Source: an uncultured Bacteroidales bacterium (lineage in GTDB: Bacteria; Bacteroidota; Bacteroidia; Bacteroidales; F082). Taken from it: a stretch of 64,000 nt of DNA. The notes below the pieces were generated by a model. It was not told the origin of the DNA and did not search any database. It saw nothing but the letters and a program-made list of their open reading frames with translations. The stretch is from the NCBI GenBank assembly GCA_900318265.1, contig ONKA01000001.1, positions 113,152 through 177,151 on the forward strand. Direction: 5' to 3'. The position numbers were made by a program, and so were the translations under genes. Shown one piece after another: positions 6,774 to 15,018 of the stretch (positions within the stretch are counted from its first letter, which is position 1; each line of letters starts with the position of its first letter).

Positions 6774-9227
6774 TCACCCAATCCCATACTTCTCCGCCAG
6801 CAAGTCCATCAATTCGTCGGTTTGGGCCATGAATTGGGTGGCGTCTTCTTTCCAGTTGGGATAGTCTTCTTCCGTCTCGTCCTTGCCGCGCATGGCGTTC
6901 ATCCTGGCAAGGAAGGTGGTGTCGCGCTCCAGCTGGATGAACATGGGCAGCATCTTGTGGCAAAGCGCTTGCATCTCCACGAAATCAGACTGCTCGATCA
7001 AGGTGTTCATCGAAACCAGATCGTTGGCCGTCGACTGTACAAAGACGGTCAAGATGTCGGTCATGGCTTCCTTGTCGTTGCCCATCATTTCGCTGAAGGC
7101 CGGGAAGTCGGGGAAGGCGGTGTCTTCTTCGTTCTCGCTTGTGGCGACGCTGCCGAAGAGGCTCTCCAACTGTTTCAGGTTGAACGGCTTTTGGAGGAAT
7201 CCGTCAAAACCTTCTTTTTTGGCTTTCTCGTTGGTGTATTCGATGCGCCCGGTCATTAGGATGACGGGCTTGTTGGCGTCAGCCTCCTTGAAGATGTGGA
7301 GGATGTCGTTGCCAGTGAGGGCACCCATCTCACGGTCGGTGAGGATGTAGTCGTAATCGGCAATCTGCGCTACGGCACCCTCGACGTCGCTTTTCGACCT
7401 GCAGGGGATGGCTTGGTGCCCGAGGCGGTGCAACATGGTGTCGATGACGGAAAGAAGGGTGTTGTCGTCGTCAATAATCAGGATGTTCAGGCTCTTTTTG
7501 TTGTCCACAAGCTCTTCTTTGGCTTCGGGCGACGACTCCACGACGCCTACTGGAATCCTAACCTCGAAATGCGAGCCTTTGTCGACTTCGGATTCGATTT
7601 GGATCTGGCCTCCGAGGAGGTCGACAAGACCCTTGACGACCGACATGCCATAGCCGCTACCTTCGGCGAACTGGTTGTAGGTTTCGATACGTACGAAGGG
7701 CTTGAATACCTCTTCCAGCTTGTCGGACGGAATGCCTACACCCGTGTCGGTGATGTCGAAAACAATCAGGTTGCGCCCCATGCGTGCCTTGAAGGTGACG
7801 CTGCCTTCCAAGGTGTATTTGACACCATTGGAAATCAGGTTACTGAGTATCTGTTTGATTTTCAGTCGGTCGGAAAGGATGGTGCAGTCCTCTTCGATGG
7901 AAGGCTCGTAGATAAACTGCAGGTTCTTGTGGCGGGCAATGGGCTCAAACATCTCGGCGGTCTCGTCGCAGAGTTGGCGCAGGTTGAAGGCTTCGTTGCT
8001 GACCTTCAGCTTGCCTTGTTCGAGGCTCGAGAACTCCAAGAGGTTGGTCAGCAGGTTGAGGATGTGGTCGGCGGATTGCTGTATGGAGCTGAATTCTTTC
8101 TCGTTCTTCGACTTGTCCATGAGCTCCACGTTGCCCATGATGGAACTCAGCGGGGTCTTGATGTCGTGGGTGACGGAGAGCAGCAGCTTGTGGCGGCTCT
8201 CCATGATTTCCTCGGTCTTCCGTTTGGCTTCCTCGGCGGCGCGACGGGCACGATAACCTTTGTTTACATCACTGATTATCAGTATAATGAATATAATGAT
8301 AAGTCCAAGCGTGACGGCACCGATGAGGATGGAGTAACGTGTGTTTTCTTGGATGATTTCCTCGCTTTTTTCGATTTCCTTGATGGTGGAGTCGAGGATC
8401 TCTTGGTTAAGGCGAATGAGCAAGGAGGAGATTTGTTCAGAGAGTTCGTTGTCGGCCTTCACCAGTTCCTGCGTTTTTTTCTCATATTGCTTGATCTTGG
8501 TCCAATACTCTGTCTTGGCCTTGTCGGAGAGCACGCGCAGGTCGGCGAGGATGTTGACGGAGTCTTGGCCTTGGTGCTGTATGCGTAGCGTGTCGCTCCG
8601 TTCGATGGAGACATGTACCAGGCTGTCTCCCTGCTCCTCCGAAGAGTCGAAGACCTGGCCGACGCGTTGCCAGAAGCTCTTTTTCTCCGCTTTCTTTGGC
8701 ACGTGGATGATGGTGTCTTTCGACACGGTGGTGACCACAATCTCCTCTTCGGGCTTCGGGGGCCGGTAGTCGTCGATGGTGCGGTCGAATTCGGCCAAGG
8801 GGTTGAAGTCGTGGAACTGTTTCGACAACTCGTTGCTAAGTCTGCCTTTGCTCCTGATGAGGTTGTCTATCTCGTTTACCATCAATTTGTTGTCTTCGCT
8901 GATTTCAAACAATAGCAGCGAATCGGTTTGGTTCTTGATGGCATCGCGGTAAGCGTTGAATTCACGTCTGTATTTGGCCTGTTCGGTGAAGGCGTAAAGG
9001 TTGGCCGCATTTTGTGCGGCATGCACGTTCTTGGTGAAGTTGTTGACCCAGTTGAGGGCGTCGTGTTGCGTGTTGATGTTGGAGCGTTGGTTATCGATGC
9101 TCTTTCTCAGGTTGAAGATATAGTAGAACAAGGCCGCGCAAAGGGCAATGACGAACAGGTAGGTGATGACCACCTTCCAACTTGTCCTGCTCCCGCTGGG
9201 GTATTCGTTTTGGCTTTTCTTCGACAT
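6774..9227 (-). CDS. Hybrid sensor histidine kinase with REC and HPt-like domains
   Basis: This 817-residue membrane kinase has TM1 at residues 18-40, a long extracytoplasmic helical sensor with a coiled coil, and TM2 at 299-320. The HisKA site is H354 in SVTHDIKTPL. The ATPase domain has N-box ISNG (466-469), DTGVGIP (494-500) and GSGYGMS (523-529). A receiver domain (about 571-692) has acidic pair DD and phospho-acceptor D631. A C-terminal HPt-like four-helix domain carries HKM with H757. The BarA-like order HK-REC-HPt implies phosphorelay to a separate regulator, which is not encoded nearby. It has no PAS domain and no output DNA-binding domain. The -7 box at 9235-9242 leaves almost no leader. 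Confidence 0.93.
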   Translation of the reverse strand: MSKKSQNEYPSGSRTSWKVVITYLFVIALCAALFYYIFNLRKSIDNQRSNINTQHDALNWVNNFTKNVHAAQNAANLYAFTEQAKYRREFNAYRDAIKNQTDSLLLFEISEDNKLMVNEIDNLIRSKGRLSNELSKQFHDFNPLAEFDRTIDDYRPPKPEEEIVVTTVSKDTIIHVPKKAEKKSFWQRVGQVFDSSEEQGDSLVHVSIERSDTLRIQHQGQDSVNILADLRVLSDKAKTEYWTKIKQYEKKTQELVKADNELSEQISSLLIRLNQEILDSTIKEIEKSEEIIQENTRYSILIGAVTLGLIIIFIILIISDVNKGYRARRAAEEAKRKTEEIMESRHKLLLSVTHDIKTPLSSIMGNVELMDKSKNEKEFSSIQQSADHILNLLTNLLEFSSLEQGKLKVSNEAFNLRQLCDETAEMFEPIARHKNLQFIYEPSIEEDCTILSDRLKIKQILSNLISNGVKYTLEGSVTFKARMGRNLIVFDITDTGVGIPSDKLEEVFKPFVRIETYNQFAEGSGYGMSVVKGLVDLLGGQIQIESEVDKGSHFEVRIPVGVVESSPEAKEELVDNKKSLNILIIDDDNTLLSVIDTMLHRLGHQAIPCRSKSDVEGAVAQIADYDYILTDREMGALTGNDILHIFKEADANKPVILMTGRIEYTNEKAKKEGFDGFLQKPFNLKQLESLFGSVATSENEEDTAFPDFPAFSEMMGNDKEAMTDILTVFVQSTANDLVSMNTLIEQSDFVEMQALCHKMLPMFIQLERDTTFLARMNAMRGKDETEEDYPNWKEDATQFMAQTDELMDLLAEKYGIG

Positions 9228-9234
9228 GATGCCG

Positions 9235-9262
9235 CAAAAATAGAACTTTTTTCATAAATTTG
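9235..9262. promoter_or_regulatory. Divergent promoter boxes
   Basis: On the minus strand TATTTTTG (9235-9242) precedes the histidine kinase start at 9227 by only 7 bases, so that mRNA would be nearly leaderless. On the plus strand TAAATTTG (9255-9262) serves the nucleotidase gene at 9286. Confidence 0.6.
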
Positions 9263-9285
9263 CCGCACTTTTAATCACTTAACCT

Positions 9286-10752
9286 ATGAACAAAAAGAAG
9301 TTGTTCCTGCTGCTTGGCCTTTTGGCTGTGGTTTTATGGCTTACGCTTTGTAATCGCTCCAAAAAAGAGCCCCAGCAAGCTGAAACGAGAAAAACCGAAA
9401 AGGCCACAACGGCGGGCGATGCCGAAATCGTCATCCTGTCGGTCAACGACATGCATTCCAGCATCGACATGTTCCCCAAGTTTGCTACGATGGTCGACAG
9501 CTTGCGTGCCGTTTATCCTGACCTGCTGCTCTTTTCGGCAGGCGACAACCGCACGGGCAATCCTGTCAACGACCAATACGAGCCCGTCAACTATCCCATG
9601 ATCGAGCTGATGAACCGCATGGGCTTCGACCTTTGTACTGTGGGCAATCATGAGTGGGACGGTGATGTCGACAATTTAAGGAACGACCTTGAAAGGGCCA
9701 AGTTTCCCTTCCTCTGCGCCAATGTGTACGACTTCCAGAAGGTCGGCCTCGATTTCAAGCCTTTTGTGACCATCGAGCAACAAGGTGTGAAAATGGCTGT
9801 GGTGGGCATGATTGAAATACGCCACGACGGCATCCCCGGGACGCACCCGGATAGGGTAAAAGATGTGAGGTTTAAGAATGCCAAAGTGGTGTTGCCCGAA
9901 TACAAATATCTTAGGAACGAAAATGATGTGGTAGTTCTGCTTTCGCATTGTGGTTTAGAGGACGACATGGAACTTGCCCAGGCCAATCCTTGGCTCGATG
10001 CCATCATCGGAGGCCATTCCCACACTTTGATTGAAAGGCCGTCTGAGACCAATGGCGTGCTCATCACCCAGTCGGGTTCGCACTTGAAATATGCCACTTT
10101 GGTGAAGCTGAAGGTGAAAAACCATAAGGTGATATGGAAGGAAGCTGTGGTCCTTGATGTCAATAAGGTGCGCAAGGAGAAACCAGAGATCAAGAAACTG
10201 GTGGACGAGTTTAATGACACGCCCGCCTTGAACGAGCCTCTCGCCGTGGCAAAAACGAAGTTCGAGACGCCGCAGGAGCTGGGCTGCATGATGACCGATG
10301 CCATGCGTGAGATGAGTGGCGCCGATTTTGCCTTCCAAAACACTGGCGGCGTGCGTATCAACTTCCTGAAGAAAGGCCCCATCACCGTGAAAGACGTCTA
10401 CAGCATCGACCCGTTTAACAATGAAGTGGTGGTGTTTGAGATGACAGGTGCCCAGGTAAAGAGGTTCATCGTGAACAGTTTCCGCAAAAACGGCGGATTC
10501 CCTTCGTTCGTGTCGGGCATGACCTATTCCGTCGACGATGACGGCCGCAACGTCTGGATTGAAATGGAAGGGGAAAACTTCTCAACGAAGAAAGTATATA
10601 AGGTGGCGATGAACAGCTACATGGCCTCTACGGTTGAGATTGAGAGCGAGGACGATGGCCAAAGCATGTTCATGACCTCAGAGGAGATGATGATCGAGTT
10701 TTTGCGTAAGCATAAGGCAGTTGATTATCAAGGTGTTGTGAGAACTAAATAA
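9286..10752 (+). CDS. UshA/5'-nucleotidase family metallophosphatase
   Basis: This 488-residue exported or membrane-anchored protein has an N-terminal hydrophobic segment (residues 6-21) ending in LTLC, which may be a lipobox. The calcineurin-like metallophosphatase domain shows NDMH (54-57), GDN (86-88), GNHEWD (120-125) and GGHSH, the dinuclear metal ligands. A 5'-nucleotidase C-terminal domain follows with NTGGVR, the nucleoside-binding signature. Members hydrolyse nucleotides or UDP-sugars in the periplasm to recover nucleosides and phosphate; the exact substrate cannot be read from sequence. It has its own promoter at 9255-9262 and is divergent from the hybrid kinase. Confidence 0.9.
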   Translation: MNKKKLFLLLGLLAVVLWLTLCNRSKKEPQQAETRKTEKATTAGDAEIVILSVNDMHSSIDMFPKFATMVDSLRAVYPDLLLFSAGDNRTGNPVNDQYEPVNYPMIELMNRMGFDLCTVGNHEWDGDVDNLRNDLERAKFPFLCANVYDFQKVGLDFKPFVTIEQQGVKMAVVGMIEIRHDGIPGTHPDRVKDVRFKNAKVVLPEYKYLRNENDVVVLLSHCGLEDDMELAQANPWLDAIIGGHSHTLIERPSETNGVLITQSGSHLKYATLVKLKVKNHKVIWKEAVVLDVNKVRKEKPEIKKLVDEFNDTPALNEPLAVAKTKFETPQELGCMMTDAMREMSGADFAFQNTGGVRINFLKKGPITVKDVYSIDPFNNEVVVFEMTGAQVKRFIVNSFRKNGGFPSFVSGMTYSVDDDGRNVWIEMEGENFSTKKVYKVAMNSYMASTVEIESEDDGQSMFMTSEEMMIEFLRKHKAVDYQGVVRTK

Positions 10753-10759
10753 AAATGTG

Positions 10760-10791
10760 TTTGCAGGAAAAAAAGAGTTTTTGTATTTTTG
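10760..10791 (+). promoter_or_regulatory. Promoter TTTG-N20-TATTTTTG
   Basis: TTTG at 10760-10763 and TATTTTTG at 10784-10791 form a textbook Bacteroidota promoter. It places the start of the following epimerase gene at 10814 or 10826, not further upstream. Confidence 0.75.
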
Positions 10792-10813
10792 CCGCTTGAT
10801 TTTTGAAGAATTG

Positions 10814-11968
10814 ATGTCAAAAAAGATGAAAAAAGCATTAGTTGTTTTTGCAATTGCCTTATTATTAGTCGGTTGCAATCGTAAGAAAGAAGTCAAATTG
10901 ATTCCTGCCGAAAACTTCAACACGGAAGTGGAGGGCAAGAAGGTGTCGCTTTATACCTTGCACAATGGTTTTTTGACGATGCAGGTGACCAATTATGGTG
11001 GCCGTGTGGTAGCCCTTTGGATGCCCGACAGACGCGACAGCTTTGAGGACATCGTCCTGGGTTACGACCATATCGACAAGTATTTGAACAACAACGGCGA
11101 ACGTTATCTTGGTGCCGTGGTCGGACGTTGCGCCAACCGCATCTCCAATGGTTCGTTCACATTGGATAGTGTTGCCTATCAACTGACCAAGAACGACGGA
11201 GAGAACACGCTTCACGGTGGTCTCATTGGTGCCGACAAGCGCGTTTGGGATGTGACTTCGGCCAACGACAGCGTCATCGAGATGCATACGGTTTTTGCCG
11301 ATGGTGAAGACGGTTTCCCTGGCAACCTCGATGTGACGATGAGCTACACGCTGACGCATGACAATCAATTCCAGATCCGTTACAGCGCCACTACCGATGC
11401 GCCTACGTTGTGCAACTTCTCCCACCATTCCTTCTTCAACCTTTTGGGTGAGGGCAATGGCAGCATCCTCGACCACGAGCTGCAGATCAACTCACGTTAT
11501 ATGACTACCATTGACGAGCACTTAATTCCCAATGGCAAGTTCTCTGGCGTGAAGGAGACTCCGTTCGATTTCCGCGAGAAGCACCGTATCGGCGACAACA
11601 TCGCTACCGACGACGAGCAGCTGAGAAACGCCAAGGGTTACGACCACAACTGGATTGTGGACAAGACCGACGTCAAGGCCTACACTTGGAACGCCACGTT
11701 GACCGAGCCAAAGAGCGGCCGCGAGATGCAGCTGTGGAGTGACCAGGTGGGCATGCAGTTCTATAGTGGCAACTTCTTCAACGGTAAGGGTACGGGCAAG
11801 TGCGGCAAGTCGTTGAACTACCGTGAAGGTCTGGCTCTTGAGCCTCAGTTCTTCCCGGATGCCATCAACCACGAGACCTTGTCGCCCAAGCCGATTTTGA
11901 GACCTGGTGAGGAGTACCACCAACTCTGCATCTACAAGTTTGCGGTGCTGCCCAAGGAGAAGAAATAA
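10814..11968 (+). CDS. Aldose 1-epimerase (galactose mutarotase), lipoprotein
   Basis: This protein of about 384 residues interconverts the anomers of galactose or glucose. It has an N-terminal lipoprotein signal (AIALLLVGCNRKK), so it probably acts in the periplasm or on the outer membrane. GalM-family marks are NYGGRVV, GRCANRI, NTLHGG, NFSHHSFFNL (catalytic His) and REGLALEPQFFPDA (catalytic Glu). The start at 10814 lies 23 bases after the -7 box; ATG 10826 is an equally good alternative. An exported mutarotase fits polysaccharide-degrading Bacteroidales, although no glycoside hydrolases lie nearby. A terminator follows at 11991-12020. Confidence 0.92.
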   Translation: MSKKMKKALVVFAIALLLVGCNRKKEVKLIPAENFNTEVEGKKVSLYTLHNGFLTMQVTNYGGRVVALWMPDRRDSFEDIVLGYDHIDKYLNNNGERYLGAVVGRCANRISNGSFTLDSVAYQLTKNDGENTLHGGLIGADKRVWDVTSANDSVIEMHTVFADGEDGFPGNLDVTMSYTLTHDNQFQIRYSATTDAPTLCNFSHHSFFNLLGEGNGSILDHELQINSRYMTTIDEHLIPNGKFSGVKETPFDFREKHRIGDNIATDDEQLRNAKGYDHNWIVDKTDVKAYTWNATLTEPKSGREMQLWSDQVGMQFYSGNFFNGKGTGKCGKSLNYREGLALEPQFFPDAINHETLSPKPILRPGEEYHQLCIYKFAVLPKEKK

Positions 11969-11990
11969 GCTTGTTGAAGACAAAAAGTTG

Positions 11991-12020
11991 AAGCCTCGTG
12001 TCTGCAGATGCGAGGCTTTT
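11991..12020 (+). terminator. Rho-independent terminator
   Basis: AAGCCTCG and CGAGGCTT form a stem (GCCTCG 11993-11998 with CGAGGC 12011-12016) followed by TTTT. It ends the epimerase transcript just before the next promoter. Confidence 0.75.
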
Positions 12021-12022
12021 CT

Positions 12023-12030
12023 TATTTTTG
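12023..12030 (+). promoter_or_regulatory. Promoter -7 box TATTTTTG
   Basis: TATTTTTG lies 20 bases before the ATG at 12051, directly after the epimerase terminator. It fixes the VOC gene start at 12051. Confidence 0.6.
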
Positions 12031-12050
12031 CGCTATCAAAACTACAAGCT

Positions 12051-12515
12051 ATGCTGAAATTCAAATGCCCGTTATTGGTGGTTACTGACATGGAGAAATC
12101 CATTAACTTCTATGAAGAGGTGATTGGCGACCGCGTTGAGATGAACTTTGGCGAGAACGTCCAGTTCAAAGGCGGCTTTGCGCTGCAGGAGATGAAGAAG
12201 TGGAAGAAGATGATCCATAACGCAAAGGTGCGCAGGAATGGCAACGACGCCGAGCTATACTTCGAAGAGGAGGACTTTGATGATTTCATCGATTATTTGA
12301 GAGGCTTTTCCGAAATCCTGTATGTCCATGGCGTGGAAGAAACGCCGTGGGGGCAACGTGTTGTCCGCTTCTATGACCCTGACTTCCACATCATCGAAGT
12401 CGGCGAGCCTATGGATGCCGTCATCAAGCGGTTGTTTGCATTGGGCATGACGGTGGAGCAGGTGTCGGAGAAGTCGCAATATCCCATTGAATACGTCAAG
12501 CGTTTTGCGAAATGA
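12051..12515 (+). CDS. VOC (glyoxalase/bleomycin-resistance fold) family protein
   Basis: This 154-residue cytoplasmic protein has the vicinal-oxygen-chelate pattern: it opens LVVTDMEKSINFYEEVIGD, and near residues 103-122 has GQRVVRFYDPDFHIIEVGE, with the terminal metal-ligand Glu of the fold. A C-terminal helical segment follows (about residues 123-154). The substrate is unknown; family members include glyoxalases, dioxygenases and drug-binding proteins. The stop overlaps the start of the following ABC-F gene by four bases (ATGA), so the two are translationally coupled. Confidence 0.82.
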   Translation: MLKFKCPLLVVTDMEKSINFYEEVIGDRVEMNFGENVQFKGGFALQEMKKWKKMIHNAKVRRNGNDAELYFEEEDFDDFIDYLRGFSEILYVHGVEETPWGQRVVRFYDPDFHIIEVGEPMDAVIKRLFALGMTVEQVSEKSQYPIEYVKRFAK

Positions 12516-14272
12516 ACTATCTGTCGGTCAACTCAATATCCAAGTCATACGGCATCAAGACGCTGTTTGCCGATGTCACCTTTGGCATTGAAAAGGGTGA
12601 CAAGACGGCACTGATTGCCACCAACGGCTCGGGCAAGTCGACGATGCTGAAGATTTTAGTGGGGCAGGAGTCGCCTGATTCGGGGACGATTACCTACGCC
12701 AATGACATCAAAATCGGCTATCTGGAGCAATTGCCCGTATATCCCGCTGGGACACGGATTTCCGACTTGTTGGCCGACCTCAGCGAGGAACAGCATCTTA
12801 AGGCGCGGCAATATCTGACGCGTTTTGCCATCACCAATCTGGAACAGTCGGTCGACGAATTGTCGGGCGGACAAGTGAAACGCCTCGCTTTGGCCTTGGT
12901 GCTATTGAATGAGCCTGATTTCCTTATCCTTGACGAACCCACCAACCATTTGGATGTGGAGATGGTGGAGTGGTTGGAGAAGTTCCTCACCCAGTCGAGT
13001 ATGACCCTGCTCATGGTGACTCACGACCGTTATTTCCTTGACCGTGTATGCAACAAGATATTTGAACTCTATCAAGGCGTAATGTACACCCACAACGGTA
13101 ACTTCGACTATTATGTGCAGAAGAGTCGGGAGCGAGAGGAGGTAAAGCGGGCTACAGCAGAGCGTAACAGCCAACTTTTGAAATACGAGTTGGAATGGAT
13201 GCGCAGTACGCCTCAGGCGCGTACCAGCAAGTCGAAGAGCCGCATCGATGCGTTCTACGACTTGAAGGAACGTTCGAGATACCAAGAACAGGATGAGCGC
13301 CTTGAGTTTGGCTTGCAGATGCAGCGGCTTGGAGGCAAGATATTGGAACTCAGCAATGTGTCGAAGTCGTTTGGCGATCTGACGGTGCTCAAAGACTTCG
13401 ACTATGTCTTCAAGCGTGGCGAACGCATTGGGTTGATTGGCAAGAACGGCGTGGGGAAGTCCACCTTTTTGAATCTCATCACTGGCGCGATGCAGCCTGA
13501 CCGAGGTCGGGTGAAGACGGGCGAGACCGTGACTTACGGCTATTATCGCCAGGAAGGCATACAATTTGACGAAAACAAAACTGTAATCAGCACCGTGCGC
13601 GACATTGCCGAGGTGATGACCTATGGCAAAGACAAGGTTTATACTGCCGACCAACTGTTGGCGCATTTCATGTTTCCCTACAAGATGCACCGCCAACCCG
13701 TGGCTTTGCTCAGCGGTGGTGAGAAGCGTAGGCTCTATTTGTTGACCATCTTGGTGCAGAACCCCAACTTCCTCATCCTCGACGAGCCCACCAACGACTT
13801 GGATTTGTTGACATTACAGAAGTTGGAGGACTTCCTTCAAGGCTACAAAGGATGTTTGCTCGTGGTATCTCACGACCGTTTCTTCATGGATCAGGTTGTC
13901 GACCAACTCTTTGTGTTCCAAGGTGATGGCGTGGTGAAGGGCTTCATGGGCAATTACAGCCAATACAAGGACTACTTGGATGCCAAGCAGCGGGAGGAAC
14001 GCAAAGAGAAGTCGGCGCAGAAGAAAGAAGAGCCCAAGCCCGTAAAGCAACGTGATAAGGTAAAGCGCTCATTCAAGGAACAGCGTGAATACGAGATGCT
14101 TGCGCAAGAAATGGAAGCCCTTGAAAAAGAGAAGATAAGCCTCACAGAAGCCTTGAATAGCGAAACCGACTACCAAAAGCTACATGAGATGGGCAACCGC
14201 TTGCAGGAAATCAAGGACTTGTTGGACGAGAAAGAACTGCGATGGCTGGAATTGGATGAAATTGGAGGATGA
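12512..14272 (+). CDS. uup: ABC-F family ATPase, Uup-like
   Basis: This 586-residue soluble protein has two ABC ATPase domains and no membrane segments. The first has a Walker A around residue 37 (ATNGSGKST), signature LSGGQVKRLA and LILDEPTNHLD. The second has GKNGVGKST, LSGGEKRRLY and LILDEPTNDLD. Between them is a charged linker, and the C-terminus (about residues 500-580) is a Lys/Glu-rich coiled coil typical of Uup. ABC-F proteins act on ribosomes; Uup is also linked to precise excision of transposons and to ribosome or Holliday-junction processing. It is coupled to the VOC gene upstream. Confidence 0.88.
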   Translation: MNYLSVNSISKSYGIKTLFADVTFGIEKGDKTALIATNGSGKSTMLKILVGQESPDSGTITYANDIKIGYLEQLPVYPAGTRISDLLADLSEEQHLKARQYLTRFAITNLEQSVDELSGGQVKRLALALVLLNEPDFLILDEPTNHLDVEMVEWLEKFLTQSSMTLLMVTHDRYFLDRVCNKIFELYQGVMYTHNGNFDYYVQKSREREEVKRATAERNSQLLKYELEWMRSTPQARTSKSKSRIDAFYDLKERSRYQEQDERLEFGLQMQRLGGKILELSNVSKSFGDLTVLKDFDYVFKRGERIGLIGKNGVGKSTFLNLITGAMQPDRGRVKTGETVTYGYYRQEGIQFDENKTVISTVRDIAEVMTYGKDKVYTADQLLAHFMFPYKMHRQPVALLSGGEKRRLYLLTILVQNPNFLILDEPTNDLDLLTLQKLEDFLQGYKGCLLVVSHDRFFMDQVVDQLFVFQGDGVVKGFMGNYSQYKDYLDAKQREERKEKSAQKKEEPKPVKQRDKVKRSFKEQREYEMLAQEMEALEKEKISLTEALNSETDYQKLHEMGNRLQEIKDLLDEKELRWLELDEIGG

Positions 14273-14286
14273 TAATACTTAATATT

Positions 14287-14718
14287 ATGAGAATCAAAAA
14301 TATACTTATAGCTTTGTGCTTGTGTCTGGGCTTGTGTGCCTGCGACAATCGCGATGTGGATTATGACGTGGCCGTGCTCTTTATGAATAGGGCAGAGGGT
14401 GTCAACTTCTTCTCGCAGGGTGATGTGAACATCATTGCCGATAGCGATTTCAACATGGTGAACACGGGCTCCAGTCAGGTGGAGTTTGCTTTTGTGAAGG
14501 ATTTGGTGTACCGTTTGAAGATGGTCAACAAGATTCCCAAGGACGGTTGGTCGGACACGATCGAGCACATCAACCTACAGGACGGCTATGTGGGACGCTT
14601 GCTTTTGGACGACGGCACCTACGAGTACTGCCGCTTCTGTGTCCATTCCATCGATTACGACATCAATGCGGACAAGTTTATCTTGTTCAAGTATCAGAGT
14701 AATTATGTGAAGAAATAA
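14287..14718 (+). CDS. Small lipoprotein of unknown function
   Basis: This 143-residue protein begins MRIKNILIALCLCLGLCAC, a lipoprotein signal with Cys at about residue 19. The mature part looks like a small beta-rich domain (VDYDVAVLFMN, VEFAFVKDLVYRLKM). I do not recognise a family. ATG 14287 is chosen because it begins the signal peptide; an upstream in-frame ATG at 14269 would add six residues. It sits 14 bases after the ABC-F gene, so is probably cotranscribed, and converges with the PII-like gene with only 4 bases between the stops. Confidence 0.7.
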   Translation: MRIKNILIALCLCLGLCACDNRDVDYDVAVLFMNRAEGVNFFSQGDVNIIADSDFNMVNTGSSQVEFAFVKDLVYRLKMVNKIPKDGWSDTIEHINLQDGYVGRLLLDDGTYEYCRFCVHSIDYDINADKFILFKYQSNYVKK

Positions 14719-14722
14719 GGCT

Positions 14723-15016
14723 TCAAATCATCTTCTCCACATTCCAGCTGAAAGCCCTCAGCCCCAAATCCGGGGTCTTGAGGTCTTTTTCATGTAGTTG
14801 GTTGAGGATGCCGTCCACTTTGTCGTCGTCGACGATGCTGATGATGGCGTTGTTCAAGGTCGGCCAGGCATGGGTGCCGTAGTGCGGTTCACCCGTGTTG
14901 CTGCCGTGGCCTTTGATCTCATTCCACTCAGTAAAGCCTTTGACTCCATTGTCGTTGAGCGTGGCAGCTATCTCGTCGTAATATGCCTGATTATATGTTA
15001 TGAGTATTGCTTTCAT
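14723..15016 (-). CDS. PII-like small protein at the end of the RND efflux operon
   Basis: This 97-residue protein has the alternating beta-alpha-beta pattern of a ferredoxin-like PII fold (MKAILITYNQAYYDEIAATL; then AIISIVDDDKVDGILNQL). PII-like and DUF3240 proteins of this size accompany some RND pumps and are thought to bind metals or nucleotides. It lacks the classical GlnB T-loop tyrosine region. It begins 2 bases after the RND gene's stop codon, so is almost surely cotranscribed with the pump. A regulatory or sensor role for the pump is inference from position and fold. Confidence 0.7.
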   Translation of the reverse strand: MKAILITYNQAYYDEIAATLNDNGVKGFTEWNEIKGHGSNTGEPHYGTHAWPTLNNAIISIVDDDKVDGILNQLHEKDLKTPDLGLRAFSWNVEKMI

Positions 15017-15018
15017 GA

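Noticed and set aside
7296-8588. Antisense frame over the hybrid histidine kinase
   Set aside because: It lies fully inside a gene with HisKA, ATPase, REC and HPt motifs in order.
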